Positions 7,546-14,744 of a stretch of DNA of 20,262 nt are shown here, piece by piece. The notes beneath the pieces are model-generated. The model was not told where the DNA came from and did not search any database. It saw only the letters and a program-made list of their open reading frames with translations. The position numbers and the translations under genes were made by a program. Origin of the DNA: RGIG5270 sp045538635 (GTDB taxonomy: Bacteria; Verrucomicrobiota; Lentisphaeria; Victivallales; Victivallaceae); the NCBI GenBank assembly GCA_045538635.1, contig JAZSRU010000020.1, positions 1 to 20,262 of the forward strand. The letters run 5' to 3'. Every line of letters starts with the position of its first letter. The stretch's first letter is position 1.

Positions 7546-9734
7546 TATAAATTATTCAAAGCAGTCTCACGCAATTCTGCATGAGAGATTGTCCCGATTT
7601 TTTTACAAATATTACTGTAAACTGCGGGATTTTTTTCTTTCAAAAGCGTAAGCAATGTATAAATCTCCATTCCTTCACGGATAGCTTCACTGCGTTTGGA
7701 GGGAATCCATTCGTCAGCATCACCGCGATAAACTACGCTGTAACACTGCTCTCCGGCAGGAGTCCAGTCCGGATTATTATCATAAAAACACCAATATGAA
7801 AATCCTTTGATATTTTCCTTGCGTAAATTATAAAAAATGTCACGCATCTGTTCCGGTGGATAAGAACGGTTTTGTACATGATAAGCCCAGATTTCTTTAC
7901 CGGATTTTTTAAGAATTGCCATATTCTGCGGTGTCATTTCCGTAATATGAGGAGAAATAATATCAAACATGGAAATAAATTCACTCACCCGTTTCGGAGG
8001 AATATTGCTGTTGAAATTATTATAAATACGGATTTTCGGGTCAGCCTTGCGGACGACAGCTGACAATTTTTTCAAATACGGCATTTTTTCTTCACTCGGT
8101 TCATCCAAAAGAATAACTCCGAAACGGTCATAACCGATACCCCGTTCAGCAAAACCTTTGACCATAGCTTGAAGCCAGAGAGTTATACGGCGGTTCCATT
8201 CGGGAGAATGAAGAGCAATCGGTTTGCCTTTGTCTGTTCCGATTGACAGTTTGGTATGAGCTGGACTGTGAACAGCAAGCACAATCAAAACATTCTGCGG
8301 TGCTTTAGTCATTGACAAAAGCAAATCCATTTTCTTCCAGTTCATTTTTTCCGGACAGAATTTATTGTCTTTGTCAAAAACAGGCAGCGGAGCGGAAAAT
8401 TGATACGGATGCGCTAAATTGTTGTGCATTTCATTACGGAACTTGCGTGTTTTGTCAATATGTTTCATAAAACTGAATCTGTCAGGATAAGCATAGCCGA
8501 AAAGCGTTAACGGTAATTCCGATGGCAATTCAATTGCTGAAACTTTGCAGTTTACAGTAATTTTTTTATCTCCGATTGCAAGCACACCCGAACATGATTT
8601 TCGCAATCTGACATTGAAAAAAAGCTGTTTGGTCATACCGGCAGGAACTGAAACTGATAAATTTCCGTCTGTGTCGGGCTTGATACGAACAAGAGCATCA
8701 TCTACAGCCGTTTTACGGTCAGTTTCAATATGTACAGCCAGACGCGGAATAATTTCCATATTCTGCGGTATTTTGAGATTTACTTTTTCCTCTTTTGCGC
8801 TGACATTTACAAGGTTAAGAGCAAAAATTTCAACTTCATTTTTTAAACCGTTTACAATAATTTTGTCTGAAGATTTGACAGGAAGCGTAAAAGCACTGAC
8901 GCTTTTCAACGGGTCAGCAACTGCAGAAACAACAATTTTCTGCTGCGGAAATTTTTTCTGCAGATAAGAACTGAAAATAACTCCGAGTTCACGGTCAATA
9001 GCAAAAAACGGCATTCCAAGTTTCGGGTTGCGTTTTTCCGGCATGTATGAAGCTGTTTTTTTCCGTAAGGCATCCAAATCTTTTTTTAATACCGGAGCAA
9101 GTCTTTCAACCGTATTTATATTGTTGTTGATAAGAGTACGGGCGATTTCAGCTTTGCGATTTTTTTCAATATCAGGAGTATATTCAACAAGTTCAATATC
9201 ATCAAACCAAATCGTACCTGAAGCATTGCGGAGATACAATGTTATGCTGAGTTCAGAATATTTACCTGAATTGAAAACCGTACTTTCAAATTTTGTCCAG
9301 TTGAAACTGTATGGATATTGAAGTTTTTTCTGTATCTGCAAAAATTGTGGTCCGAATTGCACTATCGGATATTCAAATTTGGCGGGACCGACAAAAATTC
9401 TTGCGCCGCCTTTGCGACTTGAATTTATATCCTGACATTTTGCATAAGCTCTTACGATATAATTGGTATGCGGTTTGCATGGAATACGGAGCTGATCAAC
9501 ACGAGTGTAATAAATGTCACGCGGATTGTAAATGCGAACCGACTGACCGCCGCTACGGCTGTTGGTAGTGTCAATTCCGACCTCAACACCACCCTTGAGG
9601 ACTTTCGGATAAATCGTCCAGTTTTTGATAGACCCGTCAGGATTTTTTTCCTGAAATCCACCGTTTTTTATCAAATTTTGAGCACAAAGCACCGCGGCAA
9701 AAAAAATTACCGTCAATATAATAAATTTTTTCAT
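7545..9734 (-). CDS. Secreted DUF4091/GH123-like glycoside hydrolase with N-terminal carbohydrate-binding domain
   Basis: A 729-residue exported protein. Residues 1-18 form a Sec signal peptide (MKKFIILTVIFFAAVLCA, then QN); the cysteine lacks a proper lipobox. Residues 20-187 look like a galactose-binding-like jelly roll (NLIKNGGFQ at the start, GTIWFDDIELVEYTP at the end). Residues 410-700 resemble the DUF4091/GH123 barrel: AYPDRF, then FGVILLDEPSEE (538-549) with the D544-E545 pair, where GH123-type enzymes using substrate-assisted catalysis have an Asp-Glu pair, GFSYWCFYDNN (644-654) and SKRSEAIREGMEIYTLL (679-695), a typical C-terminal signature. It likely cleaves a glycan, perhaps one with N-acetylhexosamine; the substrate is inferred only from family. 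AAGGA sits about 12 bases before the ATG, just after the pseudopilin stop. Middle gene of the operon. Confidence 0.78.
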   Translation of the reverse strand: MKKFIILTVIFFAAVLCAQNLIKNGGFQEKNPDGSIKNWTIYPKVLKGGVEVGIDTTNSRSGGQSVRIYNPRDIYYTRVDQLRIPCKPHTNYIVRAYAKCQDINSSRKGGARIFVGPAKFEYPIVQFGPQFLQIQKKLQYPYSFNWTKFESTVFNSGKYSELSITLYLRNASGTIWFDDIELVEYTPDIEKNRKAEIARTLINNNINTVERLAPVLKKDLDALRKKTASYMPEKRNPKLGMPFFAIDRELGVIFSSYLQKKFPQQKIVVSAVADPLKSVSAFTLPVKSSDKIIVNGLKNEVEIFALNLVNVSAKEEKVNLKIPQNMEIIPRLAVHIETDRKTAVDDALVRIKPDTDGNLSVSVPAGMTKQLFFNVRLRKSCSGVLAIGDKKITVNCKVSAIELPSELPLTLFGYAYPDRFSFMKHIDKTRKFRNEMHNNLAHPYQFSAPLPVFDKDNKFCPEKMNWKKMDLLLSMTKAPQNVLIVLAVHSPAHTKLSIGTDKGKPIALHSPEWNRRITLWLQAMVKGFAERGIGYDRFGVILLDEPSEEKMPYLKKLSAVVRKADPKIRIYNNFNSNIPPKRVSEFISMFDIISPHITEMTPQNMAILKKSGKEIWAYHVQNRSYPPEQMRDIFYNLRKENIKGFSYWCFYDNNPDWTPAGEQCYSVVYRGDADEWIPSKRSEAIREGMEIYTLLTLLKEKNPAVYSNICKKIGTISHAELRETALNNL

Positions 9735-9753
9735 ACAACTTCTATCCTTAAAA

Positions 9754-10473
9754 TTACGGAGTATAGTAATTAGTAATAGTTGTATTTTCAGGGAACATAA
9801 GATTAATTCCGGCTTCTTTGTACTTGTAATATTTTACATGACCGTCAAAACAAAGCAAATTACTGCCTGTATTATTATGATGCGGAGCATAAAAAGATTT
9901 TCTGCTTTCATTCAAATAAGCACCTGAGTCATATTTGACAATACTGTTATTGCCGTTACCGAAATTACGCCATGAATGAAATCCATCCATCAAATACATA
10001 ACACTGCTCGGTTTGGTGAAACGATGCAATTTCAATTGCATAGAAGGATAAGCCGTTGAATAAACATAAGATACTGCATACGAAGCAGTTGCTTTTTCGC
10101 CTTTTCCGTTTCGCCCTACATTGTCACTGGGGCAGACAAAAACATTTTTAGTTTTGGTATATTCAAAAAGATTAGTATCCATATTAGGTGATTTATCAAC
10201 ACCGCCGTTGAATTTGTGAGATACGCCGTAAATGTCGCCGTCATAATCATCAGCATAAAGAATCATTGCAGTCCCGAGCGTTTTCAGATTTGCAGCACAT
10301 TTAGCCACACGAGATTGCTCTCTGGAACGGTTTAATGCCGGCAGCAGCATACCAGCAAGGATTGCGATGATGGCGATTACGACGAGAAGTTCGATGAGTG
10401 TGAAACTTCCGATAATACGGATTATAGGAATATTCGTGACTATGCAAACACACACAAAAAAAGGAATTAACAA
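9754..10473 (-). CDS. Type II secretion/prepilin-like protein of the H-X9-DG family
   Basis: A 239-residue pseudopilin-like protein, family known for many copies in PVC bacteria next to carbohydrate genes. The processing motif SFTLIELLVV has E28 at +5 if cleavage precedes F24, followed by the hydrophobic helix and GMLLPALNRSREQSR. Later come CPSD (114-117) and HHNNTGSNLLCFDG (198-211), an H-X9-DG-like motif with one extra residue. The only upstream start in frame is TTG at 10473, with GAGG about 10 bases before it; an in-frame TGA lies close upstream. The 23-residue leader is hydrophobic, not basic, which is odd for a prepilin. In the neighbouring frame the leader ends in RK and would join FTLIE if one T were removed, so a frameshift is possible. 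First gene of the operon; probably a surface or export component for glycan use. Confidence 0.8.
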   Translation of the reverse strand: MLIPFFVCVCIVTNIPIIRIIGSFTLIELLVVIAIIAILAGMLLPALNRSREQSRVAKCAANLKTLGTAMILYADDYDGDIYGVSHKFNGGVDKSPNMDTNLFEYTKTKNVFVCPSDNVGRNGKGEKATASYAVSYVYSTAYPSMQLKLHRFTKPSSVMYLMDGFHSWRNFGNGNNSIVKYDSGAYLNESRKSFYAPHHNNTGSNLLCFDGHVKYYKYKEAGINLMFPENTTITNYYTP

Positions 10474-10490
10474 TGAAAAACAACCTCAAA

Positions 10491-10522
10491 CAACATGACG
10501 TAATCCGTACTATGTCATGTTG
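10491..10522. promoter_or_regulatory. Inverted repeat in the operon leader (possible operator)
   Basis: CAACATGAC (10491-10499) and GTCATGTTG (10514-10522) form a perfect 9-bp inverted repeat with a 14-base spacer. It lies at and just after the predicted start of transcription (about 10517) of the minus-strand pseudopilin operon and overlaps the palindrome at 10518-10534. It could bind a regulator or fold in the RNA leader. Confidence 0.6.
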
Positions 10523-10534
10523 TAATATACAACA
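10518..10534. promoter_or_regulatory. 17-bp palindromic operator over the -10 box
   Basis: TGTTGTA (10518-10524), centre ATA, TACAACA (10528-10534): perfect 7-bp arms. The site covers the whole predicted -10 hexamer of the pseudopilin operon, the classic position for a repressor. The cognate regulator is not in the window. Confidence 0.6.
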
Positions 10535-10552
10535 ATATTTACTATATTGCAA
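10524..10552 (-). promoter_or_regulatory. Sigma-70-type promoter of the pseudopilin-glycosidase operon
   Basis: On the minus strand TTGCAA (10552-10547) and TATATT (10529-10524) are separated by exactly 17 bases. Transcription would start near 10517, giving a leader of about 44 bases to the TTG at 10473. Confidence 0.6.
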
Positions 10553-10607
10553 ATCTTTTAAAAATTTTTTTATATTTTTCCTTTATTCCAACAAATCTTT
10601 CAACAGC

Positions 10608-10625
10608 AGCGGAACCCGCTTTTTT
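10608..10625 (+). terminator. Possible + strand hairpin terminator upstream of the operon
   Basis: AGCGG (10608-10612), loop AAC, CCGCT (10616-10620), then five more T. It reads as a short intrinsic terminator on the plus strand, where no gene is called. It may end a small transcript from the operon leader region, or block read-through; evidence is limited to the hairpin. Confidence 0.35.
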
Positions 10626-10696
10626 ATTTACTGACTCATTTATCCTGCTCCAATTCAAACAAATAAAAAGCCATGCCAATTACGACAGAGCTAAAT

Positions 10697-10728
10697 AAAA
10701 AAAGTCCTGCCGTTTATGACAGGACTTT
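10697..10728 (-). terminator. Intrinsic terminator downstream of ppdK, copy of 6370-6401
   Basis: Stem AAAGTCCTG (10701-10709) with CAGGACTTT (10720-10728), 10-base loop, and a run of seven T on the minus strand. The 32 bases are identical to 6370-6401 and in the same orientation. It lies about 120 bases after the ppdK stop and so shields the promoter of the pseudopilin operon from read-through. Confidence 0.85.
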
Positions 10729-10768
10729 TGAATTATATTTGAAAAGGTTTGGAAAAAGACGGAGGGGT

Positions 10769-10820
10769 GCGGGGAGGAAGAAAAGAACCTTTCCTGAAAA
10801 GGTTTTTTCTTCCTCCCCGC
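10769..10820. repeat. Long near-perfect palindrome after ppdK
   Basis: The arm GCGGGGAGGAAGAAAA (10769-10784) pairs with 10805-10820, then AACCTTT (10786-10792) with AAAGGTT (10798-10804). That makes 23 base pairs with one unpaired G at 10785 and a 5-base loop. It starts about 24 bases beyond the ppdK stop on the minus strand. No T run follows directly, so it may stabilise the mRNA 3' end or help termination together with 10697-10728. Confidence 0.85.
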
Positions 10821-10844
10821 AAAAACCGCCAATCTATTTACAAC

Positions 10845-13640
10845 TTACTTCTCAGCGCGGAGTGCAGCTTGAGCGGCAGCGAGGCGGGCGATAGGCACGC
10901 GGAACGGGCTGCAGGAAACATAGTTCAAGCCGACTTCATGGCAGAAAGCGACAGTTTTGGGTTCACCGCCGTGTTCACCGCAGATACCGAGAACGATATT
11001 GGGACGGGTTGCACGGCCTTTGCCGACAGCGATACGGACGAGTTCGCCGACACCTTCGGTATCGAGAACCTGGAAAGGATCGTAATCATAAATACCCCAT
11101 TTGACATAATCACCGAGGAATTTACCGGCATCGTCGCGTGAGAAACCGCAACCCATCTGGGCCAGGTCGTTGGTACCGAATGAGAAAAATTCAGCTTCGG
11201 TTGCGATCTTGTCAGCGGTAACAGCTGCGCGGGGAACTTCGATCATGGTACCGATCTTGATATCAAGTTTGACATTCTGTTCTTTTTCGACATCAGCGAT
11301 AGCCTGGAGAACGACTTTCTTCTGAGCTTCAAGCTCTTTGACATTACCGACGAGCGGGATCATGATTTCGGGTTTTGAACCTTTAACAGCTGCGGCAGCT
11401 TCTGCAACAGCGCGGGCCTGCATGGCGGTAACTGCGGGATAAGACATACCGAGACGGCAGCCGCGATGACCGAGCATGGGGTTCATTTCGTGAAGAGAAG
11501 AAACGACGTTGCGGATCTTTTCAACGGTAGTACCGAGTTCAGCTGCGACTTCAGCCTGACCTTTTTCATCGTGGGGCAGAAATTCATGCAGCGGGGGATC
11601 GAGGAAGCGGATGATGCAGGGACGGCCGTCAAGAGCTTTGAACATAGCTTCAAAGTCGCCTCTCTGCAGAGGAAGCAGAGTTTCGAGGGCTGATTTGAAC
11701 TGCATAACATCATCATAACCTTCATCAGCGGGAGTGATTTTGCCAAGAAGTTCATTGACACTGCGGACTTCCATAGCTTCTTTGATGCGTTTGACGCGTT
11801 CGCAAACGAGGATCATGCGGCGGAAAGCCTTGACACGATCGCCTTCAAAGAACATGTGTTCAGTACGGCAGAGGCCGATACCTTCTGCGCCGAATTTGAC
11901 AGCGACTTCAGTATCGTGGGGAGTATCAGCATTGGTACGGACGCCGAGTTTACGGTATTTGTCAGCAAGCTTCATGATATCGCCGAAGGGACCGGACAGT
12001 TCGGGAGCGACAGTTTCGACTTTTCCGAGATAAACAGCACCGGTTGAACCATTGAGAGAAATGTAATCACCTTCTTTGACAACTTTGCCGTTGATGATGA
12101 AAGTTTTTGCTTCGTAGTCGATTTCGATATCACCGCAGCCGGCAACGCAGCAGCGGCCCATACCGCGGGCAACAACAGCAGCGTGAGAAGTCATACCGCC
12201 GCGTGTGGTGAGAATACCCTGTGCAACATGCATACCGCCAATATCTTCGGGGCTGGTTTCGATACGGCAGAGGATAACCTGATGACCGGCATCTGCCCAG
12301 CGTTCTGCATCTTCAGCAGAGAAAACGACCTGGCCGGTAGCAGCACCGGGACTGGCGGGCAGACCGACGCAGAGTTTTTCAGCCTTGGCTTCTGCGGATT
12401 TAACGAAAACCGGATGGAGCAGCTGATCGAGCTGCTGGGGTTCTACGCGCAAAACGGCAGTCTTTTCATCGATAAGTCCTTCATTGACAAGGTCGATAGC
12501 GATTTTGACAGCGGCAGCAGCGGTGCGTTTGCCGTTACGGGTCTGGAGCATATAGAGTTTACCGTTTTCAATGGTAAATTCGAGGTCCTGCATATCTTTG
12601 TAATGATTTTCAAGTTTGATACGGATATCATCAAGCTGTTTGAAGCAAGCAGGCATGGCTTCTTCGAGAGAGGGATATTTAGCAGCGCGGACTTCTTCTG
12701 AAACGCCCTGTGAAGCGGCCCATTTGCGGGAACCTTTGATGGTGATCTGCTGGGGAGTACGGATACCGGCAACGACGTCTTCGCCCTGAGCGTTGATGAG
12801 GAATTCACCATAGAAGAACTCATTATCACCTGTCGAGGGGTCGCGGGTAAAAGCAACACCGGTAGCTGAATTTTCTCCGGAGTTACCGAACACCATGGAC
12901 TGGATGTTGACAGCAGTACCGAGCAGACCGCGGATATCATTGAGCTGACGGTAACGGATAGCACGGGGGTTGTCCCATGAATCAAAAACAGCCTGTGCGC
13001 CGCGATAAAGCTGTACCATAGGATCTGACGGGAAATCTTCACCGATAGCGTTTTTGACGATTTTCTTGTATTCAACGATCAAAGCGCGGAGGTCATTGGC
13101 ATCGAGGTCGGTATCGAGTTTGACATTCTTGGCTTTTTTGGCAGCTTCGAGAGCGTGTTCAAATTCGTCAAAATTGACATGCAGAACGACATCGGAGAAC
13201 ATCTGGATAAAACGGCGGTATGAGTCGAGAACGAAACGTTCATTGCCGGTGAGAGCAATCATAGCCTGACAGGTTTCATCATTCAAACCGAGGTTGAGAA
13301 TGGTATCCATCATACCGGGCATGGAAGCGGCAGCACCGGAACGGACAGAAACGAGCAAGGGCTGGGGACCTTTACCGAAAGTTTTGCCGGTAGCCTCTTC
13401 GAGGCGTTTGAGAGCGGCATTGATCTGGGGGGCGATTTTTTCAAAAAGTTTTTCTTTACCGATGACGCCGTATTCAGCGCATGCTTCGGTGGTGATGGTG
13501 AAACCGGGAGGGACAGGCAAACCGAGAGAAGCCATGTCAGCGAGGTTTGCGCCCTTACCGCCGAGGAGGTCGCGCATTTGAACGTTGCCTTCGGATGCAC
13601 CGGCACCGAAGAAATAGACAAATTTCTTTTCTGTAGTCAT
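10845..13640 (-). CDS. ppdK: Pyruvate, phosphate dikinase
   Basis: A 931-residue PPDK that reversibly converts pyruvate, ATP and phosphate into PEP, AMP and diphosphate, in glycolysis or gluconeogenesis in the cytoplasm. Order: N-terminal ATP-grasp domain with LLGGKGANLADM (25-36), SVRSGAAASMPGMMDTI (98-114) and EFTIENGKLYMLQTRNGKRT (354-373); swivelling phosphohistidine domain with TRGGMTSHAAVVARG (479-493), H486 being the carrier; C-terminal TIM barrel with LCRTEHMFF, GHRGCRLG, FGTNDLAQM (821-829) and ICGEHGG (886-892), C887 the acid/base. Length is normal. The frame is open further up, but the start is set at the ATG 13638-13640: MTTEKKFVYFF begins the family homology, and GAAAGG lies about 8 bases before it. 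A 60-base sample is about 48% G+C, well above its neighbours, and codon use is uniform, as in highly expressed genes. Transcribed alone. Confidence 0.97.
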   Translation of the reverse strand: MTTEKKFVYFFGAGASEGNVQMRDLLGGKGANLADMASLGLPVPPGFTITTEACAEYGVIGKEKLFEKIAPQINAALKRLEEATGKTFGKGPQPLLVSVRSGAAASMPGMMDTILNLGLNDETCQAMIALTGNERFVLDSYRRFIQMFSDVVLHVNFDEFEHALEAAKKAKNVKLDTDLDANDLRALIVEYKKIVKNAIGEDFPSDPMVQLYRGAQAVFDSWDNPRAIRYRQLNDIRGLLGTAVNIQSMVFGNSGENSATGVAFTRDPSTGDNEFFYGEFLINAQGEDVVAGIRTPQQITIKGSRKWAASQGVSEEVRAAKYPSLEEAMPACFKQLDDIRIKLENHYKDMQDLEFTIENGKLYMLQTRNGKRTAAAAVKIAIDLVNEGLIDEKTAVLRVEPQQLDQLLHPVFVKSAEAKAEKLCVGLPASPGAATGQVVFSAEDAERWADAGHQVILCRIETSPEDIGGMHVAQGILTTRGGMTSHAAVVARGMGRCCVAGCGDIEIDYEAKTFIINGKVVKEGDYISLNGSTGAVYLGKVETVAPELSGPFGDIMKLADKYRKLGVRTNADTPHDTEVAVKFGAEGIGLCRTEHMFFEGDRVKAFRRMILVCERVKRIKEAMEVRSVNELLGKITPADEGYDDVMQFKSALETLLPLQRGDFEAMFKALDGRPCIIRFLDPPLHEFLPHDEKGQAEVAAELGTTVEKIRNVVSSLHEMNPMLGHRGCRLGMSYPAVTAMQARAVAEAAAAVKGSKPEIMIPLVGNVKELEAQKKVVLQAIADVEKEQNVKLDIKIGTMIEVPRAAVTADKIATEAEFFSFGTNDLAQMGCGFSRDDAGKFLGDYVKWGIYDYDPFQVLDTEGVGELVRIAVGKGRATRPNIVLGICGEHGGEPKTVAFCHEVGLNYVSCSPFRVPIARLAAAQAALRAEK

Positions 13641-13755
13641 AAGAAGACCTTTCTTTCTTGGTTGAGCGGGAATAAAAGCAAAAAACAAACGGCAGAGCCG
13701 GATGAAAAAATCCAGATTAAAAGCAAAAGGTCTGCTGAAAAACAGAATCAAGTTC

Positions 13756-13790
13756 AAAAAATCATCGCACCTTTTCCTCAGCGTGATGAT
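13756..13790 (-). promoter_or_regulatory. Terminator-like hairpin in the ppdK leader
   Basis: On the minus strand ATCATCACGC (13790-13781) pairs with GCGATGAT (13768-13761) with one bulged A and a 12-base loop, followed by TTTTT (13760-13756). It lies about 115 bases before the ppdK ATG and just after a possible -10 box. It could be an attenuator, a 5' stabiliser, or a terminator of upstream transcription. Confidence 0.45.
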
Positions 13791-13817
13791 TGATAAAACC
13801 GTATTAAGCTTCAACAA
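13790..13817 (-). promoter_or_regulatory. Possible ppdK promoter
   Basis: On the minus strand TTGTTG (13817-13812) and TATCAA (13795-13790) lie 16 bases apart. Each hexamer is a partial match to the sigma-70 consensus, so this is tentative. Confidence 0.3.
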
Positions 13818-13874
13818 ACTGCTGAAAAAATGTTTTTTTCTGATAAATGAAAAAAATTGGCTTTTTTGGATTTT

Positions 13875-13931
13875 TGACATATCCTGAACAGAAAACTCTG
13901 CAAAACAAAATATTCTGTTGAAGATATGTCA
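13875..13931. repeat. 57-base interrupted inverted repeat upstream of ppdK
   Basis: TGACATATC (13875-13883) pairs with GATATGTCA (13923-13931); after a 3-base mismatch AACAGAA (13887-13893) pairs with TTCTGTT (13913-13919), leaving a 19-base centre. Sixteen of 19 arm positions match. It lies about 60 bases upstream of the tentative ppdK promoter. It may be a regulator-binding region or a structured RNA; nothing decides this. Confidence 0.6.
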
Positions 13932-14173
13932 GATGCGGAATTTTTTTGCTCCTGCGGAAAAAGCATCCACGCCCTCCCCCGGCCGCTATCAAAAATCACA
14001 AAAAATCAATCATCTTCATTCAAAAGCTTCTTACAAATATTCTCCTTTTTGTATGGTTAATATTTTCATTTCTTGAACGATTCTTTAATATACTCCATAA
14101 TCCTCAAAAATCAAGTCATTTTGCGAAAATTTTGCGAAAAAGCATGAATTTAAAAAAGTTATGGAGATATTTT

Positions 14174-14234
14174 TTTAAGGGAAGGAAAAACTTTTTTCTT
14201 GATTAAAAGAAAAAAGGTTTTTCCTTCCCTTAAA
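14174..14234. repeat. 61-bp near-perfect palindrome upstream of ppdK
   Basis: Arms of 18 bases (14174-14191 and 14217-14234, starting TTTAAGGGAAGG) pair perfectly, then TTTTTTCTT (14192-14200) with AAGAAAAAA (14207-14215). That gives 27 base pairs with one unpaired G (14216) and a 6-base loop. Its layout is like the palindrome at 10769-10820: purine-rich outer arm, single bulged G. It may be a bidirectional terminator or a dispersed element. Confidence 0.85.
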
Positions 14235-14244
14235 CCCATCCTTT

Positions 14245-14640
14245 TCAAAAAAGAAAAGTGTACTTTATACCAGCGCAATGCAAATCTAAATGTGTTTAGC
14301 AGACAAAAAGATACCGCACGAAGCGCATAACAAAACGGCGGATGCAACGCATCTTTTTGCCTAATCTATCAGTCCTCTCGGAGTAACAATAGGGCGGATA
14401 GCCCGCGCAGGCAGTGAGGCGGTGTACGAGCGTCAGTGAAGTAAGTGACACAAAAGGCTTTGTGTCACAGCCGAACATGACCGGAGCGATGAGGCGTGCG
14501 GTGAAACCGCTTTAAAACGCCTCATATAAGCCGAAGCGCAGCGCAGGCGCTGTAACTACATCGGGCAAAGCATAACTCAACTGCACAAATAGTGAACCGT
14601 TTTCTTTGCTTACTTTCTTTCACGGAAAGAAAGTAAGATA
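14245..14640. other. Hairpin-rich non-coding stretch, probable dispersed repeat
   Basis: About 400 bases with no convincing gene but several stems. CAAAAAGAT (14304-14312) can pair with ATCTTTTTG (14351-14359), which competes with GATGC/GCATC (14341-14353) followed by five T. GTGACACAAA (14445-14454) pairs with TTTGTGTCAC (14459-14468). ATGAGGCGT (14489-14497) pairs with ACGCCTCAT (14517-14525) around an inner GCGGT/ACCGC stem. The stretch is richer in G+C than its surroundings. A short minus-strand frame (14296-14478) lacks support. The rest of the gap, 13932-14173 and 14641-14744, shows nothing I can name; no terminator for the pseudopilin operon is obvious. Confidence 0.5.
14609..14637. 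repeat. Perfect 13-bp hairpin
   Basis: CTTACTTTCTTTC (14609-14621), loop ACG, GAAAGAAAGTAAG (14625-14637). It lies about 110 bases beyond the end of the K-like gene on the minus strand. It lacks a T run, so it is not a standard terminator, though it could protect the 3' end of that mRNA. Confidence 0.85.
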
Positions 14641-14744
14641 TGAGAATTTTTGAGAGAGTTGAAAAAAATATGCGTAAGTTCAGTCATGGCATCTATCAAG
14701 ATAACAAGATGCGCCACCACAAATTCTTAATTTTCCATTCTTCA

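Noticed and set aside
10473..10634. A 53-codon plus-strand frame starting MKNNLKQHDVIRTM, with AAGGA about 7 bases upstream and a hairpin near its end
   Set aside because: It lies across the promoter and operators of the minus-strand operon, its product is low in complexity (Phe, Tyr, Asn, Ser rich), and no plus-strand promoter was found. The fit of the ribosome binding site may be chance in an A-rich leader.
13641..13880. 80-codon upstream extension of the ppdK frame
   Set aside because: The extension is Phe/Lys rich with no PPDK similarity, it contains the leader hairpin, and the ATG at 13640 has its own ribosome binding site and the family start.
14296..14478. 60-codon minus-strand frame in the hairpin-rich block
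   Set aside because: It runs through self-complementary segments, has no good ribosome binding site and no known domain; a repeat explains it better.
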